Shown: positions 37,460 through 47,830 of the stretch, one piece after another
How positions within the stretch are numbered: the stretch's first letter is position 1
Layout: each line of letters starts with the position of its first letter
Assembly (NCBI RefSeq): GCF_024753565.1
Contig: NZ_JANTPT010000003.1
Location: 1 to 64,000, forward strand
Length of the DNA: 64,000 nt
From: Mechercharimyces sp. CAU 1602
GTDB taxonomy: Bacteria; Bacillota; Bacilli; Thermoactinomycetales; JANTPT01
Reading direction: 5' to 3'
Program-made: the position numbers and the translations under genes
Notes under the pieces: generated by a model
What the model was told of the DNA's origin: nothing
Database searches by the model: none
What the model saw: the letters and a program-made list of their open reading frames with translations, nothing else

Positions 37460-38878
37460 ATGGTAAGAGATGTGGTTGCACAGCAGATTGAAGTTCACGA
37501 CTGGATTGATGAAGGCGAACTCATCTTGGTCGCTGTGTCGGGTGGGGCCGATTCGATGGCGTTGCTACACATCCTTCATACCCTTTCCCCACGTTTTTCC
37601 TGCAGGTTATTAGCGGTACATATTGATCACCAATTGCGTGGAAGTGAAAGTGATGAGGATGCAAACTATGTATTAGAACAGTGTAAGCGCTGGGGGATTG
37701 ACTGCCACACGGAGAAAATTTCTGTAAGGGATGTGTTAGCGACAGAGAAAGGGAACCTGCAAGATACTGCACGTCAACTTCGCTATGAAGCATTCGTCAA
37801 GATTGCCAAACAGACTGGGGCAACGAAGCTGGCTGTTGCTCATCACGCCGATGATCAAGTAGAGACGATCATTATGCGGCTGTTGCGAGGGACGGGTGTA
37901 GCAGGGCTACAAGGTATTCCAGTGACTCGATCATTACCTCCGGTCACGGTGATACGGCCATTATTAGGGGTGGAGCGCTCACACATCGAGCAATATTGTG
38001 AGCAAGAGGGAATAATGCCCCGTCAGGATTCTAGCAATCAATCGCTAAAATATACACGCAACCGAATCCGGCAACAAGTGGTGCCATTGCTGCAACAGAT
38101 GGAACCTCGTGTAAAAGAGCATCTGATCTCGTTAGCAGAAATGGTATCTAAGGAGGAGGAAGCGTGGAGATTATATGTGGAGCAAGCAAAAAAAGACGTT
38201 GTTGTAACGGAAGAAGCAGGACGGGTGGTTCTTGCGTGTGAACAACTGCTCTTGTTGCCACTCGCTTTACAACGAAGGTTGATTAAACTAATATTAAAAT
38301 GTCTATCCTCTTCTACAGAGCAGGAAGAGACATTTACAGCAATTACACAAACCCTGTACCTAGCTCAACATGCAGAGCCATCTGTTTCAGTAGATCTCGC
38401 TGGTGGGGTGGTTGCTCGTCGTCAATATCAGCTTCTGGTGATTGAGATGAAAAAGCAAGCACCACAAAGAGAGTCAGTAGAAAGTGTAGTACGTATTCCT
38501 ATTCCAGGTACGATCAAGCTCCCTACTTTTGCAGGCGAACTGACAGTGATTATTACAGAAAAGAAGATAGAATCACTACAAAACACTAGCTCTTACTATG
38601 CTGTTTTTGATCGCGCTTATTTGCGGGAGCCCGTCGTGGTAAGAAGCCGACGGACAGGTGATCGGATGCGTCCGTGGGGAGTAAACGGCACAAAGAAAGT
38701 AAAAGATATGTTGATTGATGCCAAGATCCCGGTAACGATACGTGATCGCGTACCTATCGTCTGCCATGGGGAAACAATTATCTGGATTCCAGGGGTACGT
38801 CGCTCCGATTGGGCGCCCGTTACGACGCTCAGCGATGAGTTAGTAATGCTCATATGGGAAGAAGAAGCACATGTTTAA
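37460..38878 (+). CDS. tilS: tRNA(Ile)-lysidine synthetase
   Basis: A 472-residue enzyme that converts the wobble C34 of tRNA-Ile (CAU) to lysidine, so it reads AUA and is charged with Ile. The PP-loop SGGADS is near residues 31-36, followed by [17 protein letters not shown] and the C-terminal TilS domain with the [15 protein letters not shown] segment. GGGAGTTGGGGG lies before the ATG. It is followed by hpt and ftsH as in B. subtilis. Confidence 0.95.
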   Translation: MVRDVVAQQIEVHDWIDEGELILVAVSGGADSMALLHILHTLSPRFSCRLLAVHIDHQLRGSESDEDANYVLEQCKRWGIDCHTEKISVRDVLATEKGNLQDTARQLRYEAFVKIAKQTGATKLAVAHHADDQVETIIMRLLRGTGVAGLQGIPVTRSLPPVTVIRPLLGVERSHIEQYCEQEGIMPRQDSSNQSLKYTRNRIRQQVVPLLQQMEPRVKEHLISLAEMVSKEEEAWRLYVEQAKKDVVVTEEAGRVVLACEQLLLLPLALQRRLIKLILKCLSSSTEQEETFTAITQTLYLAQHAEPSVSVDLAGGVVARRQYQLLVIEMKKQAPQRESVESVVRIPIPGTIKLPTFAGELTVIITEKKIESLQNTSSYYAVFDRAYLREPVVVRSRRTGDRMRPWGVNGTKKVKDMLIDAKIPVTIRDRVPIVCHGETIIWIPGVRRSDWAPVTTLSDELVMLIWEEEAHV

Positions 38879-38925
38879 TTTTTGTGTGGAGAAGGAAAGA
38901 GATTACATACACTCAGGAGGTTCTT

Positions 38926-39465
38926 ATGCACGACAACATTAAGGAAGTGTTATTTAGCGAGCAAGATATCGCCCGTGCGGTGCAACAGCTCGGTGAGCAG
39001 CTCACTGCTGATTATAAAGGTTTAAATCCACTGTGTATCTGCGTTTTGAAAGGTGCCGCTCCCTTCATGGCGGACTTGGTGCGCGCGATGGATATTGAAC
39101 TGGAAATGGATTTCATGGATGTATCCAGCTACGGTGCATCTACCAAATCATCCGGTGTGGTCAAAATCATTAAAGATCTTGACGCGAGTGTAGAGGGGCG
39201 TCATGTTCTCGTAATGGAAGATATTATTGACACAGGACTTACTTTAAGTCACCTCATCGATCTTCTGCATCATCGCAACGCGGAAACGATTAAAGTGGTT
39301 ACCTTGCTCGATAAACCGACACATCGTTCGGTCAATTTAAAACCAGATTATTACGGCTTTGATTGTCCGGATGAGTTTGTTGTGGGATATGGGCTAGACT
39401 ATAGTGAACATTATCGTAATTTACCTTATATCGGTGTGTTAAAAGAGGAAGTATATCAAGCGTGA
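38926..39465 (+). CDS. hpt: Hypoxanthine phosphoribosyltransferase
   Basis: A 179-residue purine salvage enzyme. The PRPP-binding loop [17 protein letters not shown] is near the centre, and the C-terminal base-binding segment [18 protein letters not shown] is intact. ATG 38926 with AGGAGG 6 bases upstream is the start; the frame is open back into tilS. B. subtilis keeps the same tilS-hprT-ftsH order. Confidence 0.95.
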   Translation: MHDNIKEVLFSEQDIARAVQQLGEQLTADYKGLNPLCICVLKGAAPFMADLVRAMDIELEMDFMDVSSYGASTKSSGVVKIIKDLDASVEGRHVLVMEDIIDTGLTLSHLIDLLHHRNAETIKVVTLLDKPTHRSVNLKPDYYGFDCPDEFVVGYGLDYSEHYRNLPYIGVLKEEVYQA

Positions 39466-39471
39466 TGCAAG

Positions 39472-39501
39472 TTGTGAGCTTGTAAGCCACTATGGTACAA
39501 T
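39472..39501 (+). promoter_or_regulatory. Promoter of ftsH
   Basis: TTGTGA (39472-39477), 18 bases, TACAAT (39496-39501), in the gap before ftsH. Confidence 0.6.
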
Positions 39502-39533
39502 TAATAATAGGGTAATCTGAGAGGAGGTCAAGG

Positions 39534-41456
39534 ATGAAAGGCATCTTTCGGAACGTCGCTTTTTTTATAATAATCATCCTTGTCGCCGTTGCAGTCATCA
39601 GTATGGTGTCTGGAAATGGAACGGAGACAGAAAACATTGGGTATACGGAGTACCAGGATAAATTAAACGCTAATCAGGTGGAAAGTGTAACCGTTCGTCC
39701 TGAAAGCGGAACATACTACATCGAGGGAAAATATACGGGGAAAGAGGAGAAATCCTTTATTACAACAGCCCCTATGCTTGATGAAGTCATTCTTCAACTA
39801 AGTGATAAGAACGTTAAAATCAATATGGAAGAAGAACAAGGTGACTCCTTATGGTTCGCCTTTTTAACCTCGATACTGCCAATCGCTTTGATCGTTCTCT
39901 TCTTTTTCTTCATGATGAATCAGGCGCAGGGTGGCGGCAACCGAGTAATGAACTTCGGGAAAAGTAAAGCTAAACTGTATAACGATGAGAAGAAAAAAGT
40001 AACGTTTAGCGATGTCGCCGGAGCTGATGAAGAGAAGGCGGAACTCGTCGAAGTAGTTGATTTCCTTAAGGACCCACGTAAGTTTGCCACTGTGGGTGCA
40101 CGAATTCCGAAAGGTGTATTGCTCTCTGGACCTCCCGGAACGGGGAAAACATTGCTTGCTCGTGCAGTAGCAGGTGAAGCAGGGGTACCTTTCTTCAGCA
40201 TTTCTGGTTCGGATTTTGTGGAAATGTTTGTAGGTGTCGGAGCTTCTCGTGTGCGTGACTTGTTTGAGACCGCAAAGAAAAATGCACCCTGTATCATCTT
40301 TATTGATGAAATTGATGCAGTCGGTCGGCAACGTGGTGCAGGTCTGGGTGGCGGACATGATGAACGTGAACAAACTCTTAACCAATTACTCGTAGAGATG
40401 GATGGTTTTGGTGCCAACGAAGGAATTATTATGATGGCGGCAACGAACCGGCCAGATATCTTAGATCCTGCACTTCTACGTCCGGGTCGTTTTGATCGCC
40501 AAATTATCGTAAACCGTCCAGATGTAAAAGGACGTGAAGCGGTATTGCGCGTACATGCACGCAACAAACCGTTGGAAGAGGATATGAGACTAGATATTAT
40601 CGCTCAGCGGACAACAGGCTTTACAGGTGCAGATTTGGAAAACTTGTTGAACGAAGCGGCACTATTAGCAGCAAGGCGCAATAAGAAGATGATTTCCATG
40701 GCTGAAGTGGATGAAGCGATTGATCGAGTGATTGCTGGTCCAGAAAAGAAAAGCCGCGTTATCAGTGAGAAGGAAAAGAAAACTGTCGCATATCACGAAG
40801 GTGGACATGCGGTGGTGGGGTACTTCTTAGAACATGCGGATACAGTACATAAGGTAACGGTCGTACCGCGCGGACAAGCGGGTGGATATGTCGTTATGCT
40901 TCCGAAAGAAGATCGCTTCCTCATGACGAAAAACGAATTGTTGGATCGTGTGACAGGGCTACTCGGTGGTCGAGTAGCGGAGGAGATTATTTTTGGGGAA
41001 ATTAGTACCGGTGCGCACAATGATTTTGAGAAGGCAACCCAGATCATTCGTAGTATGATTACTGAGTATGGGATGAGTGAACGTTTAGGACCGATGCAGT
41101 TTGGTCGCTCACAAGGCGGGCAAGTATTCCTCGGTCGTGATATTGGGAACGAGCCTAATTACAGTGATGCGATTGCATACGAGATTGATCAAGAGATGCA
41201 AGATATGATGCGTCAATGCTATGATCGCGCGAAAAACTTGCTTATTGAAAAGCGGGAGCTCTTAGATCTACTAGGACAAACCTTGCTCGTAAAAGAAACC
41301 TTGGATGCAGAAGAGATCGAACAGTTGATGGAGAAGGGCAAATTAGGGGATCCAGAACTGGACGAAAAAATCCGCGTCAATATTCAAGGTAACAAGAATG
41401 ACGAGCGTAATGAAGAGATTGATGTGACCAAGAAGTCTGATGACGAAGAAGTATAA
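39534..41456 (+). CDS. ftsH: ATP-dependent zinc metalloprotease FtsH
   Basis: A 640-residue membrane-anchored AAA+ protease that degrades misfolded membrane proteins and short-lived regulators. Two membrane helices (about residues 5-25 and 103-123) flank an extracellular domain. Walker A is GPPGTGKT, Walker [12 protein letters not shown], with the second region of homology after it, and the zinc site is HEGGH. The C-terminal tail is acidic. GAGGAGGT precedes the ATG. Confidence 0.97.
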   Translation: MKGIFRNVAFFIIIILVAVAVISMVSGNGTETENIGYTEYQDKLNANQVESVTVRPESGTYYIEGKYTGKEEKSFITTAPMLDEVILQLSDKNVKINMEEEQGDSLWFAFLTSILPIALIVLFFFFMMNQAQGGGNRVMNFGKSKAKLYNDEKKKVTFSDVAGADEEKAELVEVVDFLKDPRKFATVGARIPKGVLLSGPPGTGKTLLARAVAGEAGVPFFSISGSDFVEMFVGVGASRVRDLFETAKKNAPCIIFIDEIDAVGRQRGAGLGGGHDEREQTLNQLLVEMDGFGANEGIIMMAATNRPDILDPALLRPGRFDRQIIVNRPDVKGREAVLRVHARNKPLEEDMRLDIIAQRTTGFTGADLENLLNEAALLAARRNKKMISMAEVDEAIDRVIAGPEKKSRVISEKEKKTVAYHEGGHAVVGYFLEHADTVHKVTVVPRGQAGGYVVMLPKEDRFLMTKNELLDRVTGLLGGRVAEEIIFGEISTGAHNDFEKATQIIRSMITEYGMSERLGPMQFGRSQGGQVFLGRDIGNEPNYSDAIAYEIDQEMQDMMRQCYDRAKNLLIEKRELLDLLGQTLLVKETLDAEEIEQLMEKGKLGDPELDEKIRVNIQGNKNDERNEEIDVTKKSDDEEV

Positions 41457-41496
41457 GCGCACAGGCAAAGTTCACGAGTAACCTAGCAGAGCAAAA

Positions 41497-41553
41497 AGAA
41501 GGGGTTGTTCTCAAAAGCCTTGCACACAAAGGCGGAGAGCAACCCCCTTCTTA
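41497..41553 (+). terminator. Long stem-loop after ftsH
   Basis: Arms of about 17 bases (41497-41513 with about 41534-41553) enclosing a smaller GCCTT/AAGGC hairpin. It has little T run but great stability, and separates ftsH from coaX. Confidence 0.75.
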
Positions 41554-41580
41554 TGTGATGATGGGAAGGGTGGTGAGTCT

Positions 41581-42372
41581 ATGCTGTTATTGATGGATGT
41601 GGGCAATACCCATATTGTTATCGGTGTAGTGGAAGGCGAGGAAATGATTTACCAGTGGCGTATCCATACCGATCGTGATAAAACAGAAGATGAATATGGT
41701 ATGTTAATTCATAATCTTTTCTATCAACAAGGATTGTCAGCAGCCCATTTTGGGGGCGTCGTACTTTCGTCTGTGGTTCCACCGTTGACACATGTTCTGA
41801 CGATGATGGCTGAAAAGTATGTTGGAATGACTCCCCTAGTGGTTGGCCCCGGAGTGAAGACGGGACTAAATATCCAATATGAGAATCCACGTGAAGTAGG
41901 GGCGGATCGGATTGCGAACGCCGTAGCAGCCATTGAACTATACGGTGCTCCTGTTATTGTGGTTGACTTTGGTACAGCAACTACCTTTTGTTTTATTGAC
42001 GAGCGTGGACATTACATTGGGGGAGCGATTACACCGGGGGTAAATATTTCGACCGAGGCCCTATATCGTTCAGCAGCACAGTTGACGCGTGTTCAAATTG
42101 TAAAACCGGAAAGCGTAGTGGGTCGGAATACGATTAAGGCGGTACAAGCGGGGATTTTTTATGGATATGTGGGTGTGGTAGATGGTGTGGTCTCACGTAT
42201 GAAGAAAGAGCTAACTGTAAAACCTACAGTGGTTGCTACGGGTGGGTTAGCGGAACTGATTTGCGATGAGACCAAAACCATTGATGTGATCCATTCCAGC
42301 CTGACGTTAGTTGGATTGCGTTTAATTTATGAACGAAATAGAGAAGGAATGGTATATCATAAAGACAAGTAG
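41581..42372 (+). CDS. coaX: Type III pantothenate kinase
   Basis: A 263-residue first enzyme of coenzyme A synthesis. The phosphate loop [11 protein letters not shown] opens the protein, [15 protein letters not shown] holds the catalytic aspartate, and DFGTATTF and GGAITPGV follow. Type III kinases are ASKHA-fold, insensitive to CoA feedback, and need a monovalent cation. GGGTGGTGA precedes the ATG. Confidence 0.95.
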   Translation: MLLLMDVGNTHIVIGVVEGEEMIYQWRIHTDRDKTEDEYGMLIHNLFYQQGLSAAHFGGVVLSSVVPPLTHVLTMMAEKYVGMTPLVVGPGVKTGLNIQYENPREVGADRIANAVAAIELYGAPVIVVDFGTATTFCFIDERGHYIGGAITPGVNISTEALYRSAAQLTRVQIVKPESVVGRNTIKAVQAGIFYGYVGVVDGVVSRMKKELTVKPTVVATGGLAELICDETKTIDVIHSSLTLVGLRLIYERNREGMVYHKDK

Positions 42373-42425
42373 AGCAAGGGTATTGAAGATGTATAGCGGG
42401 CTACAGAGGAAAGTGGGGGAAAAAA

Positions 42426-42785
42426 GTGTCGAGTAATCCTAATTTGTATCAACAACGAGGGGGAGAAGCGTTTGTTGGTCCACTCGTGAAGGAGTTTCAC
42501 GAACGTTTGTTGCAAGATCCGAAAGTGAAATACTTATATCAAGGCATTGATATGGATATGTTAGCAAAAAGACAAGCTCTTTTTATCGGTTTTGTTTTAG
42601 GTGGACCGCCACCGCAGGGGGGCTTTAAAGAGGATTATGGCCCGCTCAATGCAGGTGATGAGCAGTTCGAAATTACAATCCGGCATCTGACCCGAGTATT
42701 ACGTGATCACGATGTGGATCTCGATCATCGGGTGAAGGTGGAAGCATTTTTGCGTTCAGTAAAGCCATTTATCGTTCGCAACTAA
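42426..42785 (+). CDS. Truncated-globin-like protein lacking canonical heme ligands
   Basis: A 119-residue protein with the group I truncated hemoglobin outline: GGEAFVGPLVKEFHERLLQDP, LAKRQALFIGFVLGGPPP, then ITIRHLTRVLRDHDVD. By eye alignment with Mycobacterium trHbN, the B10 tyrosine is replaced by H25 and the proximal F8 histidine position falls on D78 (NAGDEQFEITI). Heme binding is therefore doubtful, unless H87 substitutes. GTG start with a G-rich ribosome site. It lies between coaX and hslO (Hsp33), a redox-sensing neighbourhood; B. subtilis has no gene here. Confidence 0.7.
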   Translation: MSSNPNLYQQRGGEAFVGPLVKEFHERLLQDPKVKYLYQGIDMDMLAKRQALFIGFVLGGPPPQGGFKEDYGPLNAGDEQFEITIRHLTRVLRDHDVDLDHRVKVEAFLRSVKPFIVRN

Positions 42786-42801
42786 CAGTGAGAACTAGAG
42801 G

Positions 42802-42827
42802 AAACCCCCGTCTTGTGGGGGTTTTCA
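42802..42827 (+). terminator. Terminator between the globin-like gene and hslO
   Basis: Arms 42802-42809 and 42817-42824, 7-base loop, continuing into Ts. Confidence 0.85.
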
Positions 42828-42848
42828 TTTACGATGAGAGGTGTCTAT

Positions 42849-43718
42849 ATGGAGGATTACGGCATAAGAGTGACAGCAGCGGATGGGCAGATTCGTGGCT
42901 TTGCGGTGCAAGTGACCGGGATATTAAATGAATTACACCGTCGTCATCATACGTATCCAATTGCTAGTGCTGCGCTTGGTCGCACGCTATCAGTAGGGGC
43001 GATGATGGGAATGATGTTAAAAGATGAGCGGCATCAGCTTACGATACAGATTCAAGGAGACGGTCCATTAGGTCCTGTCGTGGTCGATGCAGATGCAAGT
43101 GGTCATGTACGTGGCTATGTACAAAATTCGGACGTGGAACTTCCCCCTAATGCAGCGGGGAAACTAAATGTAGGTGCAGGTATTGGTCAAGGAATGATTC
43201 ATGTGATAAAGGATCTTGGATTAAAAGATCCTTATCGTGGTAGCAGCCCTATCCAGAGTGGAGAGATTGGGGACGATTTCTCTTACTACTTCACCATGTC
43301 AGAACAGATCCCCTCTGCAGTCGGAGTAGGTGTGTTGGTTGATACGGACGCAAGTATCCGTACGGCTGGTGGGTTTCTCATTCAAGTAATGCCAGGTGCA
43401 GATGAGCAAATGGTGGAACAAGTGGAGCAGCAAATTCATACGATGCCAGCAGTAACAAAAGCGATGGATGAAGGCGCGACTCCTGAAGATCTCCTGCAAA
43501 TGTTATTGGGCGACTCGATGAAGGTGTTGGATAAAACTCCCCTTCATTTTCACTGCAAGTGTTCGTACGAGCGTATTCGAACGATGCTACAAAAACTTGG
43601 CGCAGAAGAGATTAGAGCAATTATTGAGGAACAGGGAAGTGCGGAAGTGATTTGTCATTTTTGTAATGAGCCGTATCAGCTAAGTAAGGAAGAGCTTGAA
43701 TCGTTGTTACCTGAATAA
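42849..43718 (+). CDS. hslO: Redox-regulated holdase chaperone Hsp33
   Basis: A 289-residue chaperone activated by oxidative unfolding. The C-terminal zinc switch has CKC near residues 234-236 and CHFC near 267-270. The core has GRTLSVGAMMGMMLKDERH. ATG 42849 follows GAGAGGTG; the frame is open 12 codons upstream through the preceding terminator, which argues against an earlier start. Confidence 0.95.
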   Translation: MEDYGIRVTAADGQIRGFAVQVTGILNELHRRHHTYPIASAALGRTLSVGAMMGMMLKDERHQLTIQIQGDGPLGPVVVDADASGHVRGYVQNSDVELPPNAAGKLNVGAGIGQGMIHVIKDLGLKDPYRGSSPIQSGEIGDDFSYYFTMSEQIPSAVGVGVLVDTDASIRTAGGFLIQVMPGADEQMVEQVEQQIHTMPAVTKAMDEGATPEDLLQMLLGDSMKVLDKTPLHFHCKCSYERIRTMLQKLGAEEIRAIIEEQGSAEVICHFCNEPYQLSKEELESLLPE

Positions 43719-43730
43719 GGAAAAAATTAA

Positions 43731-43759
43731 TTGACATCGTCTAACTCAACTGGTATGAT
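43731..43759 (+). promoter_or_regulatory. Promoter of cysK
   Basis: TTGACA (43731-43736), 17 bases, TATGAT (43754-43759), just after hslO. Confidence 0.85.
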
Positions 43760-43808
43760 GATTGCAATTAAATGTCGAGTTAACAGCTAGGAATAGGAGG
43801 CTATAACT

Positions 43809-44738
43809 ATGCGTGTGGGCCAAGATATTTTGCAACTCATCGGACATACCCCGATTGTTCGTCTGAATCGCATCGTGGGGAAAGCAGATGCTGATATCTA
43901 TCTAAAACTGGAAGCGTTTAATCCAGGTGGATCAGTCAAAGATCGGATTGCTCTGTCTATGATAGAAGTAGCGGAGAAGGAAGGGAAAATTAATCCTGGA
44001 GACACCATCCTGGAGCCGACCAGTGGAAATACCGGTGTTGGGTTAGCGATGGTGGCGGCGGCGAAAGGATATCGCGCACTGTTGGTGATGCCAGATACGA
44101 TGAGTGTGGAACGACGCAATCTCTTACGTGCGTATGGTGCAGAACTTGTTCTCACCCCAGGAGCGGAAGGGATGAAAGGAGCGATTGCGAAAGCGACTCA
44201 GATCGCAGACGCAAACCCCACATATTTTGTGCCGCAACAATTTGAAAATGCAGCCAATGTAAAAATTCATCGGGAGACAACGGCAGTGGAAATACTGCAG
44301 CAGATGGAAGGTTCTCTCGATGCATTTGTAGCAGGGATCGGAACAGGCGGTACGATCACTGGTGTAGGCGAAGTGCTAAAAGAGAAACTGCCTACAGTGC
44401 AACTGATCGCCGTCGAGCCGCAAGATTCCCCTGTCTTGTCTGGGGGAGAGCCAGGTCCCCATAAAATTCAAGGAATCGGAGCTGGCTTTGTACCTGGTAT
44501 TCTTAAAACTGATTTATATGATGAAGTGATGACCGTCTCCAATGAAGAGGCGATTCAATATGGTCGCCGCCTGGCACGGGAAGAAGGCATTTTATGTGGG
44601 ATTTCAACGGGAGCAGCCGTTGCGGTCGCCATGCGGATGGCTCGCCGCTTAGGCACGGGCAAGAAAGTGTTGGCAGTAGCTCCAAGCACAGGAGAACGGT
44701 ATCTATCGACAGTGTTGTATCAATTTGAAGAAGAGTAA
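43809..44738 (+). CDS. cysK: Cysteine synthase A (O-acetylserine sulfhydrylase)
   Basis: A 309-residue fold-type II PLP enzyme that makes cysteine from O-acetylserine and sulfide. The lysine is in [10 protein letters not shown] (about K43), the substrate loop is [12 protein letters not shown], the phosphate-binding loop is [13 protein letters not shown], and the PLP serine is in the final GISTGAAVA block. In Bacillus it also pairs with CymR as a cysteine sensor. AGGAGG precedes the ATG. Own promoter and terminator. Confidence 0.96.
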   Translation: MRVGQDILQLIGHTPIVRLNRIVGKADADIYLKLEAFNPGGSVKDRIALSMIEVAEKEGKINPGDTILEPTSGNTGVGLAMVAAAKGYRALLVMPDTMSVERRNLLRAYGAELVLTPGAEGMKGAIAKATQIADANPTYFVPQQFENAANVKIHRETTAVEILQQMEGSLDAFVAGIGTGGTITGVGEVLKEKLPTVQLIAVEPQDSPVLSGGEPGPHKIQGIGAGFVPGILKTDLYDEVMTVSNEEAIQYGRRLAREEGILCGISTGAAVAVAMRMARRLGTGKKVLAVAPSTGERYLSTVLYQFEEE

Positions 44739-44754
44739 GTTACAACATAGGCTC

Positions 44755-44793
44755 AACCCTCTATCTCATGAATGTGGATAGAGGGTTTCGTTT
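44755..44793 (+). terminator. Terminator of cysK
   Basis: A perfect 11-bp stem (44755-44765 with 44777-44787) followed by a T-rich tail. Confidence 0.85.
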
Positions 44794-44873
44794 ATATAGT
44801 TAGACGAGAGCAGGAGTGCTCAGGTTAGATAGAGAATGATGGAGCATATACTAAAAATATAGGAGTGATCGCA

Positions 44874-45344
44874 ATGGAAAAAGCAACGTTTGGCGCAGGC
44901 TGTTTTTGGGGCGTAGAAGAGCTGTTCCGACAGTTGCCTGGTGTTAAAGATACAGCTGTTGGCTATATGGGCGGAGAGAAAGATAACCCTACCTATGAAG
45001 AGGTGTGTAGTGATCGTACGGGTCATGCCGAAGTTGTGCAGATTAGTTTTGATCCGAATGAAGTAAAGTATAGTGAGTTGTTACATGTGTTTTGGGAAAA
45101 CCATAACCCAACTACGAAGAATAGGCAGGGACCTGATATAGGAAGTCAGTATCGCTCCGCTGTTTTTACGCATAGCCCACACCAAGAAGAAGTGGCGCGG
45201 CAAGTAAAAGAGGAACTGCAGAAGTCGGGCAAGTATAAAAGTCCGATCGTAACAGAGATTACACCAGCAGCTCCTTTTTATCGTGCCGAAGAGTATCATC
45301 AGCGATACTTACACAAACGGGGGATGGGATCGTGCCATTTGTGA
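44874..45344 (+). CDS. msrA: Peptide methionine-(S)-S-oxide reductase MsrA
   Basis: A 156-residue enzyme that repairs methionine-S-sulfoxide. The catalytic cysteine is in FGAGCFWGVEE near residue 10, and GYMGG, FDPNEVKYSELL, NRQGPDIGSQYRS and the C-terminal GSC resolving cysteine follow. ATG 44874 has AGGAG upstream; GTG 44865 is the alternative. It stands where B. subtilis carries pabB, so this operon lacks the chorismate-aminating subunit. Confidence 0.94.
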   Translation: MEKATFGAGCFWGVEELFRQLPGVKDTAVGYMGGEKDNPTYEEVCSDRTGHAEVVQISFDPNEVKYSELLHVFWENHNPTTKNRQGPDIGSQYRSAVFTHSPHQEEVARQVKEELQKSGKYKSPIVTEITPAAPFYRAEEYHQRYLHKRGMGSCHL

Positions 45345-45447
45345 GGCACGCTTTATATTCTTGCCAGCAATCCTATCCTTTTCACCTCAACGGATATAGT
45401 GTACACTGATGGATAAATAAGAAGCAGGGCAAAGTAGGGTGAATATG

Positions 45448-46056
45448 ATGATATTGATGATAGATAACTACGATTCTTTTACCTATAATCTAGTGCAATA
45501 CTTGGGCGAAATGGGACAAGACTTACGTGTTGTGCGCAACGACGCTATCACAATCGCAGAAATTAAGGCGAACCCACCGGCGGCTATTGTTCTTTCCCCT
45601 GGCCCTGGTAATCCAGATGAAGCGGGAATCTGTTTGTCCGTGGTGAAAGAATTGGCAGGGGAGATTCCAATTTTAGGGGTGTGTCTAGGGCATCAAACCA
45701 TTGCACAAGCATACGGTGGACATGTTGTGCGATCAGAAAGATTGATGCACGGCAAAACTTCACTTGTTCATCACGATAACAAAACGATGTATGAGGGAAT
45801 TGCACAGCCCTTTGTCGCTACGCGCTACCATTCCCTCATAGTGGAGAAAGAGAGCCTCCCTGAGGAATTTGAGATTAGCGCTTTTACAGAGGAAGGCGAG
45901 ATTATGGGGATTCGTCATCGAAATTTGCCCATCGAAGGGGTTCAATTTCATCCAGAATCCATATTAAGCGAAGCTGGTAAACAGTTACTGTCTCAATTCC
46001 TACGTTATTACGTGGTCCAGGATGGAACGCCTCTTTCTAGTGGAGTAACGGTTTAA
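45448..46056 (+). CDS. pabA: Aminodeoxychorismate/anthranilate synthase glutamine amidotransferase
   Basis: A 202-residue class I amidotransferase that supplies ammonia for p-aminobenzoate (and in Bacillus also anthranilate) synthesis. MILMIDNYDSFTYNLVQYLG, the oxyanion loop SPGPGNP, the nucleophile GVCLGHQ and the GVQFHPES catalytic histidine-glutamate are intact. ATG 45448 follows GGGTG; ATG 45445 and GTG 45439 are also in frame. pabC follows with one base between. Confidence 0.94.
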   Translation: MILMIDNYDSFTYNLVQYLGEMGQDLRVVRNDAITIAEIKANPPAAIVLSPGPGNPDEAGICLSVVKELAGEIPILGVCLGHQTIAQAYGGHVVRSERLMHGKTSLVHHDNKTMYEGIAQPFVATRYHSLIVEKESLPEEFEISAFTEEGEIMGIRHRNLPIEGVQFHPESILSEAGKQLLSQFLRYYVVQDGTPLSSGVTV

Positions 46057-46057
46057 A

Positions 46058-46924
46058 GTGGAGTGGATCTGGTTAAATGGTGAGATGGTTCCAGCGCAAG
46101 AAGCGACGGTTTCGGTGATGGACCATGGTTTCCTCTATGGAGTGGGTCTGTTCGAAACCCTACGGCTGTATGAGGGATATCCTTTTTTGTGGCGAGACCA
46201 TCTTGAACGCCTGCAAGTAGGACTAAGACGCCTTCGGATCACCTCACCATATCAGGAAGAAGAATGGCGGCAGATTATAGCGAAAGTGTCGCAACAGAAT
46301 AAACAAGCAGATGGTGTGATTCGTATTAGTGTGACAGGTGGAGCGGAGGGCGTTGGTCTCTCCGTCTCTTCTTATGCTACTCCGACGACAGTCGTCTTTA
46401 TGCGCCCCTTACCTCAAACGGATGCGTCGTTGTATAAAGAGGGAAAGTGGTTACAGCCACTCTCTCTTCCCCGACAAGTACCGGCTGGCACAGAAAGTTT
46501 AAAGTCGCACAACTACCTTAATAGTGTTTTAGCACGGCAGGAGGTTCATGATTTTCCACAGGTGGAAGGGTTGATGTTAACCAAGGAAGGTTGGTTGGCA
46601 GAAGGAATTGTAAGCAATCTCTTTTTTGTAAAAGATGAAACGGTGTACACACCTACTACTGATCTGGGGATTCTTCCGGGTGTAACCCGCCACTTTGTGC
46701 TTACGCTAGCACAAAAGATTGGCTATAGCGTAGAAGAAGGCGCATATGGCTTGTCAAACCTGGCAGATGCAGATGAAATCTTCATTACCAATTCAGTTGT
46801 GGAGATCGTTCCGATTGCGGGAGTAGAGGGGATTGGGGAATTTCCAGTAGGTCCTGTCACCATGAAACTGCGCCAGCACTATCAACAGTGGACGATGCGA
46901 TTACAAAGTACCCACTGCTTGTAA
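46058..46924 (+). CDS. pabC: Aminodeoxychorismate lyase
   Basis: A 288-residue fold-type IV PLP enzyme that releases pyruvate from aminodeoxychorismate to give p-aminobenzoate. DHGFLYGVGLFETLR, the Schiff-base lysine in SLKSHNYLNSVLAR (near residue 150) and EGIVSNLFF / ITNSVVEIVPI are conserved. GTG start. Fourth-type transaminases such as D-amino acid aminotransferase look similar, but the position between pabA and folP settles it. Confidence 0.92.
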   Translation: MEWIWLNGEMVPAQEATVSVMDHGFLYGVGLFETLRLYEGYPFLWRDHLERLQVGLRRLRITSPYQEEEWRQIIAKVSQQNKQADGVIRISVTGGAEGVGLSVSSYATPTTVVFMRPLPQTDASLYKEGKWLQPLSLPRQVPAGTESLKSHNYLNSVLARQEVHDFPQVEGLMLTKEGWLAEGIVSNLFFVKDETVYTPTTDLGILPGVTRHFVLTLAQKIGYSVEEGAYGLSNLADADEIFITNSVVEIVPIAGVEGIGEFPVGPVTMKLRQHYQQWTMRLQSTHCL

Positions 46925-46954
46925 AAAAGGGTTAAGCATGGAGGAGGTTTTTAC

Positions 46955-47815
46955 ATGTCATTATCCGCTCAGGAAACGAGAAGATCAGGTAAGCGCCCAC
47001 TTATGGCGGGCAGTTACTCACTTCCTATTCATGAGCGCACGGTCGTGATGGGCATACTAAATGTTACACCCGATTCCTTTTCCGATGGAGGGCGTTACGA
47101 TCGCATGGAGCAAGCGTTGCGTCATGCACATCAGCTCGTGGCAGAAGGGGCAGATCTGCTCGACATCGGTGGGGAGTCGACTCGTCCGGATGCTACTCCC
47201 GTAGAGATGAATGAAGAGTTGGAACGGGTAATTCCAATTGTAGAACGATTAGCGCAGGAAGTAGATGTCCCACTTTCAGTGGATACGTATAAAGCGGAAG
47301 TGGCACGCCAAGCATTACAAGCAGGCGCACATCTGATTAACGATGTATGGGGATGTAAAAAGGATGAGCAGATGGCGGCGGTAATTGCGGAAGCAGGTGT
47401 GCCTGTGATCTTGATGCATAATCGTACGACGAGCAGGTATGAGGATTTGATCGCGGATCTATGTGCTGATCTACAGGAGAGTGTGCGAATCGCGGAAGCG
47501 GCAGGAATTGCGCAAGATAAGATCATACTCGATCCGGGTATTGGTTTTGCTAAAAGTGTAGAGGAAAATTTACATGTTATGCGAGATCTAGAGAAGATCG
47601 TCGCGCTGGGTTACCCCGTCTTGTTAGGAACATCCCGTAAGTCGATGATTGGACACACGCTACACCTTCCTGTGGAAGAACGAGTGGAGGGCACCGCCGC
47701 CACTGTTGCGTGGGGGATAAGCAAAGGCTGTTCACTAGTGCGTGTTCATGATGTGAAAGAGATGGTCCGGGTTACCAGGATGATTGATGCGATTCAAGCT
47801 GTAGCACAAGTATAG
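46955..47815 (+). CDS. folP: Dihydropteroate synthase
   Basis: A 286-residue TIM-barrel enzyme joining p-aminobenzoate with the pterin pyrophosphate; the target of sulfonamides. MGILNVTPDSFSDGGRY, DIGGESTRP, DPGIGFAKS and LLGTSRKS are present. GGAGGAGG precedes the ATG. Equivalent to sul in B. subtilis. Confidence 0.96.
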   Translation: MSLSAQETRRSGKRPLMAGSYSLPIHERTVVMGILNVTPDSFSDGGRYDRMEQALRHAHQLVAEGADLLDIGGESTRPDATPVEMNEELERVIPIVERLAQEVDVPLSVDTYKAEVARQALQAGAHLINDVWGCKKDEQMAAVIAEAGVPVILMHNRTTSRYEDLIADLCADLQESVRIAEAAGIAQDKIILDPGIGFAKSVEENLHVMRDLEKIVALGYPVLLGTSRKSMIGHTLHLPVEERVEGTAATVAWGISKGCSLVRVHDVKEMVRVTRMIDAIQAVAQV

Positions 47816-47830
47816 AAGGGATGGGATGTA

